Origin: Guillardia theta CCMP2712
Lineage: Eukaryota > Cryptophyceae > Pyrenomonadales > Geminigeraceae
Direction: 5' to 3'
Assembly: GCF_000315625.1 (NCBI RefSeq)
Contig: NW_005434665.1
Span: 555,220-619,219, forward strand
Length of the DNA: 64,000 nucleotides
The position numbers were made by a program, and so were the translations under genes. The number at the start of each line of letters is the position of its first letter. Within the stretch, counting starts at the first letter, position 1. The notes under the pieces were generated by a model. The model saw only the letters and a program-made list of their open reading frames with translations. It ran no database searches and was not told the DNA's origin. Shown piece by piece: positions 10,303 to 19,850 of this stretch.

Positions 10303-10691
10303 TCAAATGCCCATCATTCCCTGCATAGGAACAGTAGATCCCTGAAAACAAACCGGGGTTAGCGAACTCAAAACGCATCATCGTTGAGTGACTGTCTCTC
10401 ACCCTTGCGCCAACCCCGAGCTGTTAAAACAACAAGTCAGGTGGAATGAGATCATCAAAGGGATCGTGACCGGGTTCAACGTGTCATTGCCCTTGAGGCG
10501 ACGAGTGATGGAGTGTCGCTTCAATTGCCGGGCGTTGGAAAGAGCCTGCATTATTACAAACTGAGCTCTGTATGCACAGGTTGCGAGCATCGGCGGTTGA
10601 CCTGAAGCACTTCCGAACCATAGTTTGCAGCCTGCGAGACATGTCCGGACTGCTCGTCCTTGTTCGCCAATTTGTGATGCTCAAGTAAAAC
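10303..10691 (-). CDS. Small multi-exon gene, unrecognised, 5' end missing
   Basis: Four exons on the complement (10602-10691, 10471-10545, 10403-10420, 10303-10341) all join in phase 0 and give 73 residues ending in GSTVPMQGMMGI and a TGA. The first two exons are helical and charged (LEHHKLANKDEQSGHVSQAA, YGSEVLQALSNARQLKRH). The heptad-like spacing GxEVLxALSxxR faintly resembles the region before a Qb-SNARE motif, but there is no membrane anchor, so I do not assign it. The donor of the second exon (GTCACG) is weak. The upstream exon with the start codon was not found; an acceptor-like accag lies at the proposed first exon. Confidence 0.45.
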
Positions 10692-10749
10692 CTGGTTTCA
10701 ACCATTTGTCAGTTGTCTGCCATGATGCAGATACATGGTGATTAGGCCC

Positions 10750-11631
10750 AACTCTACGAGGTTATGTCATGAGTCCACTCCCCAGAATGCTCAAACAGAT
10801 ACATTATTCTCGAACCTAAAGAATCCACGTATCGATTCTACCCCGACGACTCTGTGAAGCTGCTACGCCGTAGTAGCAACGAACGAGCATGACAAAAATG
10901 AAACTTGAGAGATCAACAGAAAAAGAAGAGAGCATAATGAATAGTCCAAGAATATGACATTATCATGTTTTCTCCTGTTAAAAAACAACACCAAAAATGC
11001 GTGAAAACTGGCCCTCATTCAATGTAAACAACTTGGAAGATGACACATGGTGGTTATCATGCAAAGCAACTGCCTTGAAATGTTCCATGCTCGCTATTTA
11101 TGATCAAAATATTGGATCATCACTGTACATTTCCTGACTGTTTGTGATTCCTCTGTCCTATGGCTACAACATGATCAACATAGTACCCAAATTGTCCCTC
11201 TTTCACTGCTACAACGTCAGGTTTCAATATCTCACTCATCTCTACTTCATTGCCTTGCTTTCCCCTTCATATTCAACAGCATGAAAGTGCATTTTCCTCT
11301 CGCATTCGCTGTCCTACAGTTGGTCTCCTGGCTACTCAAGAACACAGCCTGCGGCTTTCAAGAATTCACATGCCTCAACTGAGTATCCCACACTGGCACC
11401 GTTTTCCAACTCCGAGTGCAATCCCGCAACAGACCTTCAACTCCCATCCCTCAATTCTTTGATCGTCTCGTTAGACCAGCTCGCACTCCCTCCCTTCCTC
11501 CCTCCTCCCCTTCGCTCTGCCGCTTACCTCGAACATTCTGGGGCTCCTCTATTTCCGATGCGCCGTTGGAAAAACGTTGCAATACGTTGCATCTCAATTC
11601 CGGTCTGCCGGCTTCCGTGCCATAAACCATC
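10750..11631. other. Gene-free stretch upstream of HemW
   Basis: Mixed-composition DNA with pyrimidine-rich segments from about 11200. No convincing exon, repeat or RNA gene seen. The last 200 bp presumably hold the promoter of the radical SAM gene. Confidence 0.35.
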
Positions 11632-13056
11632 ATGCGCCCCCTCCTTTGTGGAGCACAGCGTGCTGTCCTCCTCCTCCTCCTCCTCCTCCTGCCTCGCCGT
11701 TACCGAGTGGTTCACGGTTTCTCTTCACCTGCTCTGTGCTCTCGTCCGAGCTCTGCGTACATCCACATTCCATTCTGCAAACAGCGCTGCTTCTATTGCG
11801 ATTTTCCTATCAAAGTATTGGGCCATGGTCTGGCCTCGCCGAGTGTTCAACAGACCATCAGCAAGTATGTCGAGGCTCTCAAGACCGAGATGGATATAAC
11901 TGAAACAAGAAGCAACGAAGAACCGAAGTTGCTTGAAACAGTATATGTAGGTAAGCAAGGTTTTGTGAGCTTTTGTAGTGTCTGAAAAACAAAGTAACTT
12001 CCAGGTGGAGGAACACCCTCTGTTCTTGACCCTGAACATCTGGAGCAGATTTTATCTCGCATTGACAAGAAGTTTGGAATATCCAAGGACGCAGAGATTT
12101 CGATCGAGATGGATCCTGGGACTTTTGACAAACAAAAAGCAGCTTCGTTCAAGAAGCTTGGATTCACGCGAGTGAGCATGGGCGTGCAGTCCTTCAACGA
12201 GCGAAGTTTAAAAGCTTGTGGAAGAGGACACAGTGTACAAGAAGTATACGATGGAATTTCCTCCCTTAGAGCTGCTGGGTTCCATGATATCAGTATGGAT
12301 CTGATCTCCGGGTTACCAGGTGAGACCGAGAAGTGTTTCACACATTCTTTGCAAAGTGCGGTCGATCTCAGCCCAACCCATCTCTCGGTTTATGATCTCA
12401 TCATAGAAGATCACACAGCTTTCGGACGTTGGTTCGATCCGAGCAGCAATGTGAACAAGTCGCCGATGAAATTACCATCCTTGCCGGGAGAAAACTTAGC
12501 TGGGGATTTCTACACGTTGTCACACGATTTCTTGACGTCTCGCGGGTATGAGCATTATGAGATCTCCAACTATGCGAAGCTTGACTCTTCTCATCCCATC
12601 GATGACGACGATGTTGGCATTGTCTCTCCGTTCCACTCCCGACACAACACAATGTATTGGGATCGCAGACCCTTTTATGGCTTCGGCATGGGCGCCACCT
12701 CGTTTACAGGCGGAGTTCGTTTAGCCCGACCAAGAAATCTTGAAGCTTACCTGGATTGGGTTGCGAATGGCATCGACCCGAAGCAACTGACGGGTTGGGA
12801 GGAAGAGGACGGGTCGGACTCAACCTGGGACACGCTGGTGGAGACCTTCATGGTTGGGCTGAGAACTCGACGGGGGGTGATGGACAGTTGCTTGCGAAGA
12901 GATTTTGGAGACACGCTGGTAGATGAGGCTCTCAAACGGCTTCAGCCCCATGTAAGGAATGGTCTTGTTGAGATAACGGGCAAAGGTAGGATTCGATTGA
13001 CAGCCCCGAGAGGTTTTCTGTATTCCAACACAGTTCTGGTTTCATTGTTTAAGTAG
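11632..13056 (+). CDS. HemW-like radical SAM protein (RSAD1/HemN family), probably plastid-targeted
   Basis: Exons 11632-11950 and 12005-13056 join in phase to 456 residues. The radical SAM CxxxCxxC cluster motif is plain (IHIPFCKQRCFYCDF, residues about 43-57), and the glycine motif reads VYVGGGTPS exactly across the splice junction. Downstream are FTRVSMGVQSFNERSL, AGFHDISMDLISGLPGE and GYEHYEISNYAK, all family landmarks, and the C-terminal HemN domain ends RGFLYSNTVLV. HemW proteins bind haem and probably deliver it; true coproporphyrinogen dehydrogenases share the fold, so the exact role is inferred. The N-terminus is a leucine-rich signal (VLLLLLLLLP) followed by HGFSSPAL, that is, Phe at a likely cleavage site, as in a bipartite plastid presequence. 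Confidence 0.88.
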
Positions 13057-13101
13057 GTCTGATGCAAACAGATCAGATGCATCTGATGCTGCACGCATCG
13101 T

Positions 13102-13130
13102 ATTGCTTTGTGAAGGTGCAGCAAAGCAAT
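13102..13130 (+). other. Hairpin in the presumed 3' UTR
   Basis: Perfect 9-bp inverted repeat attgctttg ... caaagcaat with an 11-nt loop, about 45 bp past the HemW stop. A role in RNA 3' end formation is possible but unproven. Confidence 0.35.
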
Positions 13131-13402
13131 CATGTTTGAAATATCAAACCCGTTTCACGGTTCAGAAGGCCACCATGTCCCAATAACCGCGTCTACGAGT
13201 TCATGGAACCGCGAAGAATTCTTATCCTTGTTACCAGCCTTTATTGTCATGTTCTGATGATGTCTTAAAAGAGGGCAAGATCGTCGCCCTTGGAAAGGAC
13301 TTGACTTGAGCCGAAGGTGCGCTGGACCTCAAACATTACACCACTCAGACAAGTGCAGAAGTCCTCTTACCAGCTCACCCTTGCCAACATTGTGCAACAC
13401 GT

Positions 13403-15084
13403 TCATGATCTCATCAGACCAAGGTTGACCTGTTGCAGGGATGAATGCTCCAAGGGCGCGTGCAAACACGACTCACAAGGGCCCTTCCGATCTCAGTCTT
13501 GGAGTTCTCCATCTTCAGAATCACCGGGCTTTTCGAGCTGAAGTCTCCCTCGATGCTGGCGATGTCGGCGATCTTTTAGTCATAGAAGTGAGATTGAATG
13601 AAGATCTCAATCCTTAGGCAGACCTCTAGCTGTGGGCCTTTCTCAGATACAACAGCACCCTTGAACTTCTTCTCGAAAGCAGACTCTCGGATCTGAAACA
13701 CTGTCAGACCTCATCGCAGGCATGCCTTCCCGATGCTTTACCCTTAAGACTCCCTGGCACAACGCCATGTGCAGCAGCCAGTGCGTGTGTTTCGACGGCC
13801 GCTGCCTCGCTGGAAAGAACGTTCCGATGTCATCCCCCGAGAAGACCCTGGACGTTGATTCACTGGCAGGTTCAAGCCTGTAGCTACTGGAACGTTTACC
13901 TGGCAATGTTGCGAATGTCATACCCGTTGGCTATACAGCAGTGGACCCCTCCTTGCGTTGCAACTCTGCGGGGTGCGGTCACTTCATCGGAGGTGGGATA
14001 TTCACAAGTAGCTCACTGGGCTGCGTGTATCTTGGAGCCCATGCCGCCTCTTCCCATCGTGCTCTTAGTTCCAATCTTGACATCCTCGTGATCCCGATAG
14101 ACCTGTGATCATTCATCCAGTCAGTTCGACCCTCTAGGAATCAATCTGTTTTCCTTGATCCTCTCTGCGCCAGGTTCGGTCGGTGGCTTCGTGAAAACTC
14201 CATCTACGTCCGTGAGCATGCATACTCCATCGGCTTCACCCCCTGCTGCGACAAGAGCTGCAAGCCTGCATGCGTCGTCGTCAGACAAGCTCGCAGTTTT
14301 CCTCACAACCGCTCACATGTCGTTGTCGGTGAAAACTTGCCCCTTCGTGGCGGGGTCGAGCTGAGAAGCCCCGGTCACGACATCGTTCTCATTGATTACA
14401 GGTACGACTCCGAGGGAGCTCAATCGGTCGAGGGTGTTGGCAAGGTTGTTGTACCGATCCAGCATGCCAAAGTCACCTTGAGTGATCAGAACCTGCTCGT
14501 GGGTCATGCACGAACGTGCTGGATGCAGAGTAAACCTGCGCACACTTGATGCCCAGCCTGTTGAACATCACATTGTACGTGCTCATGAGGAGCTCCTGGC
14601 CTGCAGCAGCACTTGCCTGCCTCTCGACGACGTTGGACGTATTCGAAATCACTTCCTTGGAGAAACCAATCCTTTCCCTGCCCAGTCCCACCGCTCCGCT
14701 GCTAATCAGCATCACTTGCTTTCCTTTCTCAATCAGGTCAGCGATCTCCTCGACCAGTCCGCCCATACGAGCGAGGGCAAGAGTTCCATTTGGTCGTGAG
14801 ACGACTGCAGTGCCAACTTTGATGACAACCCGCTTGCATGACTTGAGCGGCTCTCGTTCATCTCCTCCGCTTCCCATCCATCGGACTTGCTCTCGCTTCA
14901 CGATTTCACGTCGGAACATACCAGCACTCATCCTGATTCCTTCTTGCCCCTTCGAGAGTGACTGTCTTGTGAAGTGAAGCTCCCTGACTATCATGCATTT
15001 CTCCTTCTCTCCTCCTGTTCCTCTTCCCCCCACCATCTTCGCCATCCTCCCTCCACATCTTCCGACTGCCCGCATAAACAGCAT
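13403..15084 (-). CDS. Glutamate 5-kinase (ProB type with PUA domain), with possible disruptions
   Basis: First enzyme of proline synthesis: phosphorylates glutamate. Read on the complement, the amino-acid-kinase domain has VVIKVGTAVVSRPNG, QVMLISSGAVGLG, GVVPVINENDVVTGA, VCMLTDVDGVF, GTKSTMGRGGMGSKIHAA and VATQGGVHCCIANG; the PUA domain follows (GDFSSKSPVILKMENSKTEI). Clear introns are 14493-14535 (43 nt) and one between HAAQ and VATQ. Three places are odd. FTDNDM is followed by an in-frame TGA, curable only by a 27-nt intron at 14290-14316. The junction after ERIKE lacks a GT donor in the right phase. The terminal SDEIMNVLHNVGK, which matches the family, is one base out of frame with the preceding exon. 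So this may be a decaying copy, contain sequence errors, or use unusual introns. The N-terminal start is uncertain. Confidence 0.75.
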
Positions 15085-15094
15085 GATAGCCTCG

Positions 15095-15515
15095 CTTCGA
15101 TTCCCACCCCTATCCTAATGGATACCCAACCCTTATGCAATACCACCCTACGCATACACTACCCCTACCCTTCAATTCACCTTATCATACCCATGAATCA
15201 TTATTACACCGTTCTACCCCTACCCCATCTGTGGTCGAAAATTGAAAGACCCCACCCCCTGAATTTAGATTACCTCTTCATGACCTACCCTCAAGTGTTG
15301 AATCCTCCAGTCCTAGCCCACCCATGGGCACAATTCATTTTTGTCAGAAATTCAAATATTCTCTTTATATTTCAATATTCAATGAGTCTTTGTCCGTTGA
15401 TAGTCTAAACTTTTCCATGGTGTCATCCCCCACCCCAAGAATTTCCAGTGAAACCACCCCCACGTCTATTTGGCCACACCTCCACCCACCCCTACCCCCT
15501 ATATTTCAGTCATTT
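15095..15515. promoter_or_regulatory. C-tract island upstream of glutamate 5-kinase
   Basis: Plus strand is strongly C-rich with TACCC words (cacccctatcc, cccctacccttc, ccctaccccat, cacccctaccccct). On the minus strand, which is the sense strand of the adjacent gene, this is the usual G-tract island. Confidence 0.45.
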
Positions 15516-16094
15516 CGGCCTCTTTTGCCCTGCAGGATCGATTCGATTCTTTTGAATTAATTCAATTCAAGCCGGCAGCAAAAACACAGGCCGGCGGAAC
15601 CGCGCCGCTGTGCTAAAGGGAGTCCCCGATCCGTATGTGGGAAAGAGCGAAGATTTCTTAAATGAAGTACTAATAAAAGGGGGCATGGGAGGAAATGAGG
15701 GCATGAAGATCGGAAACAGGAGCAGATACTGATAGGGTGGAAGGAGGAGGAGCTGGGTCAAAGGTAGACGATTTCTCAATTGGGATAATAATAAAAAGAG
15801 GGATAGTATGATCAAGTCCACATCGGGACCAAGTCTGGCTGGGTTATTCTGGGGATGGTGGGGGAGAAAGGGCGAGAAGTGTACGAGAAGAGGCAGGGGA
15901 GGGGAGCGAGGGGCGACAGCATGGACATGCTGTTGATGATGGGTTTTTGATAGACAGATTTATGCCATGGCGATGTAGGGCGGAGAAGTTTGACTGCGTG
16001 CCAGCATAAAGCATGAGTTTGCTCAAGTTTGTACAGCAAAAACAAGAAAGTTGCTGCGTTGCTTTCCTTTGACTCCTCCTGCTCTTCTGCAGAA
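15516..16094. other. Gene-free stretch
   Basis: Contains a small GC-rich patch (15570-15610) and purine-rich DNA at 15840-15910. An open frame on the complement (16393 to 15812) has plausible composition in its first half, but it overlaps a better plus-strand model and has no start context, so it is not called. Confidence 0.3.
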
Positions 16095-17183
16095 TGTGGG
16101 CGGACATCCAACATTATCAACAACTCAGATCTTCTTTCTCCCGAGGTCTCTTCACCTCGCTCGAACTTGTGGTGAGTGCTTCCCCGCCGTACCCCCTCCT
16201 CCACAAACTCTGAGAATCGCGCCAGGATCCTCTCGGGAGCTGGAACGAGGGTGCATGGCAGATGACTCCCTTCAATGGGGAAGGAGTGAACGACAATGCT
16301 GCCATGAGGGTAGGAACGGATCCAGCGAGCTATCAGACGACTGGAGGATACGCGCTGTACCCCGGAGTCCTTCCCTCCTGTAAGGACGGGCATGAGGCGC
16401 CATGCTCGTAAAGCGCTGCGGGAGGCTGTGAGAGCAGAGATCTGATGCTTCCTCGTCTTTGTTAACTCACTCTGCTCTCCCTCCCCTGCCCTTCACGCTC
16501 GCTCGTACGCCTTCTCTGAGACTATGTGTGCGAGCCAGCAGGACATGGTGAGCTCCTGTAGTCTTGTAAGTTTGCTCTGTTGCCATGAAACAGAATCAGT
16601 TTTGGATGGGTGTCGCTTTCGATATCCTCTGCCAATAACACCGCTAACATCTCCTCCCCCCTCCCCCCTCCCCCCTCCCCTTTCCTCCTCTCTTAGTACA
16701 CAACCATCTTCTCTCTCTTCTACTCCCCCCCTTCCTCTTCTCCTCCTCTCTTGCCTTCCATCTCTCGTCGATCTCGTGCTTGATCGCCTTCATCGCCAGC
16801 ATCTGCACGAGCAGGTCAGCGCGTGAGAGCAGGATGGGAAGAGCTCCGCTACCTGCCCACGGAACAGCCGAAGGGTGCTGAGCATGCGATGCCTTGCCTC
16901 CAAGGTCGTACGGAGAAGCAGCTCAGCCCGAGCGTACCGCAACTGTCGCATGCTTCAGACTCGCCTCCACCCTCCTCCTGTCCCTCCTCCTCCTGTGATC
17001 CATCGTTCTCTCCACTTCCTCCTCCTGTCCAGTCCCTCTGCCCCTCTCGTCTTCCTTATCTTTCCAGAGCACTGACCTGATCTACAACCGCCTCGTGCCT
17101 CCACGACCAAACAGTCTGAGCAACGATGAGGGTGAAGGAGGAGAGGTAAGATCATACCCTCGTAGTGAGCCTCCTCTCAAGTG
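16095..17183 (+). CDS. Small multi-exon protein of unknown function (model tentative)
   Basis: Plus-strand exons with long pyrimidine tracts before their acceptors: MWADIQHYQQLRSSFSRG from 16096, then TPFNGEGVNDNAAMR from 16252 and on to HEAPC, a short exon ending SQQDM, a 15-nt micro-exon (HLHEQ), and STDLIYNRLVPPRPNSL to 17141, after which the frame runs to a TGA at 17181-17183. Phases agree at every junction. Donors such as GTGAGT after LELV and the 100-nt pyrimidine tract before STDLIY favour this strand. The product (about 125 residues) is not recognised. The reverse strand is also open in places, so the exact exon set is uncertain. Its 3' end overlaps the end of the convergent gene by about 30 bp. 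Confidence 0.4.
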
Positions 17184-17611
17184 AGAGCTTGTGGCGACCT
17201 GCGACGACCGAGTCAACACGGAATTGGGAGGAGGGAGGGCGGCTGGGTACAGGAGATGTCCTGAAGCTGCCGACGATGACGGAGGCAGCAGACGGATCGC
17301 GTGAAGAGACTCCATGCTCGGCAGTAGGTGAACCAAACAAGCAACCTGAGGATGAGATAAGGAGTGGAGGAGGAAGAGGAGGGGGGGGGAGAGAATGAGC
17401 AGCGGGCGCAGTGGGCGTGAAAGGGAAACGCAGGTATTGGGGTGTAGGGAGCAAGAATGAAGTTAGACAGGGGAGAGAGAAAGTGAAGCAGAGGAGTTAT
17501 GTAAGGGGACCGTTTGGAGAAAGGAAACTGAAGGGAGGGAGGGAGTCAGTGAGCAGGAGCAACAGGAGCAGGAGCAGGAGCGGGAGCAGGAGCGGGAGCA
17601 GGAGCAGGAGC

Positions 17612-17676
<65 letters not shown>

Positions 17677-18995
17677 CAGCAGGAACGGATCAGCTCAACC
17701 TCATCGACTTCCTTACAAGGTCCCTGCGATGTCTGGAGTAGCTCATCCATCGAGACCATCTGGACGAGGATCAAAGAGGAGGAGAGCGAGGAGGTTCCGC
17801 CCTGCCCACCACTCACAGGTTCTGCACGAGGCTCCTTCCTCTGGCAGAGTGCGATCGCAGCAGCACCCTCCTCCACCATCTTGTCCGGGTCGACTGCTGC
17901 GACCATCGTCTGATAAGAGGAGGAAGACGACGCCCCCTGTTGCTCGGGTGAGGAGGATGGAAAAACAACGCAGGGAGGACCTCCACGATCTGGAGAGGAG
18001 GGAAAGTCTCCTGCTTCTCATCATGATCCTTCGCCATCCCTCCATGCTGGTTTGCGCGAGATGGAGGAAGCGAGCGAGAGAGCAAAGTCTCTTCGCCTTC
18101 TCTTTCCAACCTTTCCTCCCTGTTGCATCCTTGGAGGACGGAAAGAGTTATGAAGAAGACGACACGAGAGAGGAGGAGGAGGTGGTGGTGGTGGTGGTGG
18201 TAGTGGTGGTGGTGGTGGGTAGACAAGGAGAGGTCAGCGGAAAGGGACGGAGAAATGAGGATGGAGAACTTTTGCTTACCTGAAGAACGACAAGGGGAGG
18301 AACACTCGGCGCTCTTGATGAGCTCTCGTCTCCTGGACTTCCTGGTGGCGTGTGGCCTTGAGAGGAAGAGGAGGAGGAGGGAGGAGGAGGCGAGGAAGGA
18401 GGATCTTGCGCGGAGGAAGGAGAGATTGCGGAGGAGAGAGAAAGCGAGGAGGGTGATAAAGGAGGAAATTGGGACGAGGAGAAGGGAGAGGAGGAGGGGG
18501 ACAGGGAGAGAGGAGGCTCCCCTCTCGGCGGGTGCATGACTTCGGGGGAAGAGGAGGGGGAGAGGCTGATGAAACAAGGCTTTTCTCCTCCAGGTTTCAG
18601 TTCCACATGCTTCCTGCAGGCGGAGAAACCTTTCGTAAAAGTGCAAGGAGGAGCAGATGGAAGAGTTGCAAAGAGTAGATGATACATGGGAGGAGGGAGG
18701 AGGGAGGAGGGAGGAGGGAGGAGGGAGGAGGGAGGAGGGAGGAGGGAGGAGGGAGGGATTTGGGTCAATAGGAAGGGAGACGTGGACGGCGCAGAAGTGA
18801 GCAGGGGTACCGAGCGAGAGGCGGAAGCTTGGGAGGAAGGCGATAGAGCAGGAGATTTGCCCGCCGCCTCCAACGCTGGAGGACGAGACTCCAAAGACGG
18901 AGGGAGTCGAGGAGGAGGAGGAGGAGGAGAGACTGCACGAGGATCAGCCTGCTGATATCGCTCATCTGGCTCACCCTTCTCGTCCTCTCGACCAT
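17152..18995 (-). CDS. Multi-exon gene of unknown function with micro-exons
   Basis: Nine exons on the complement join in consistent phase: to 18975, 18811-18875, 18541-18613, 18280-18356, 18111-18129 (19 nt), 17981-18046, 17817-17936, 17717-17759 and 17152-17345. Strong donors (GTAAGC, GTGAGT, GTAAGG) and long pyrimidine tracts before acceptors support this strand. Typical stretches are RWRRRANLLLYRLPPK, ATRHQEVQETRAHQERRVF, KDHDEKQETFPPLQIVE and VAAVDPDKMVEEGAAAIALC; the protein ends RRLTTRV. The start is set at the first in-frame ATG (MVERTRR, 18995), but coding composition continues upstream to an acceptor at 19045 (FLAFLNHTEGAKPLLA), so the true N-terminus probably lies further up, perhaps beyond the assembly gap. 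No domain recognised. Introns are built of simple repeats. Confidence 0.55.
17553..17685. repeat. Hexanucleotide repeat (GGAGCA)n inside an intron
   Basis: About 20 imperfect copies of ggagca/gggagc. On the transcribed minus strand it forms the pyrimidine tract (CTGCTCC) of an intron. Confidence 0.85.
18686..18758. repeat. (GGAGGGA)n tandem repeat inside an intron
   Basis: Ten perfect or near-perfect 7-mers; pyrimidine-rich on the sense strand of the gene it interrupts. Further G/A microsatellites lie at 19409-19497. Confidence 0.85.
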
Positions 18996-19599
18996 GGCTA
19001 GCAGAGGCTTCGCGCCCTCTGTGTGGTTAAGGAAGGCGAGGAAGGCTGAGGAACAAGAGAGAGGAGATGGGAGAGGTGGACAGCAAAAGTAAAGGAGGGG
19101 AGGACGGGCAGAGGGAGAAAAAGAAGGAGAGGGAGGAGAGGGAGGAGGGCGAGGACGAGGACCAAAAGAAGAAGGAGGAGATGGGTAGAACGTTCAGTCA
19201 GGAAGGAACAGGAGAGAACAGATGTTGTCTTGACCTTGTTTGGTCAACAGTCTGCTCTCCCTTGTTGCCTCCTGCTCTCACTTCAGCTCGCTCCTCCTCG
19301 CTCCTCCTCGATGTCACCTTAAACCGATGGCAGACCAGGTGAAGTTTGAGCCTTGAATGGGAGAAGTCAGTGGGCGAGCGTTAGAGGACGGCAGAAGCTC
19401 AGAGGAAGCAAGCAGGGAGGGAGGGAGGGAGGGAGGGGAGGGAGGGAGGGAGGGAGGGACGGGAGGGAGGAGGAGGAGGAGGGAGGAGGAGGAGGAGCGA
19501 TCCGCCCTGACACACAGAATGACATGCAAGCATGAATGAATGACCGACAAACCGACCAACGCACGACCAGCCGGCCATTCATCTCTCTTTCTCGCTTGC

Positions 19600-19699
19600 N
19601 NNNNNNNNNNNNNNNNNNNNNNNNNNNNNNNNNNNNNNNNNNNNNNNNNNNNNNNNNNNNNNNNNNNNNNNNNNNNNNNNNNNNNNNNNNNNNNNNNNN
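19600..19699. other. Assembly gap (100 N)
   Basis: Exactly 100 unknown bases flanked by G/A-rich simple repeats, which probably caused the break. A first exon of the minus-strand gene ending at 17152 could lie here. Confidence 0.99.
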
Positions 19700-19850
19700 A
19701 CGCAGGCAGGATAGAAGGAAGCAAGGGAGGAAGGAAACTCAGAGATGACCTCTGTCTGCTCGATACAACTGCCCTCCATGAAAGAAAACAACCCTGACGT
19801 CATGGAACGAAGAGCAACGAATCAGCACAAGGCCAAAAGTTCGACGAGTT

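Noticed and set aside
15812-16393. 193-codon minus-strand frame
   Set aside because: First half has reasonable composition but no start or splice support, and the plus strand has better splice sites here.
17411-18283. 290-codon plus-strand frame with a SRSRSRS stretch that looks like an RS domain
   Set aside because: The Ser-Arg run is the translation of a 6-mer microsatellite. The reverse strand has consistent exons with strong donors across the same interval.
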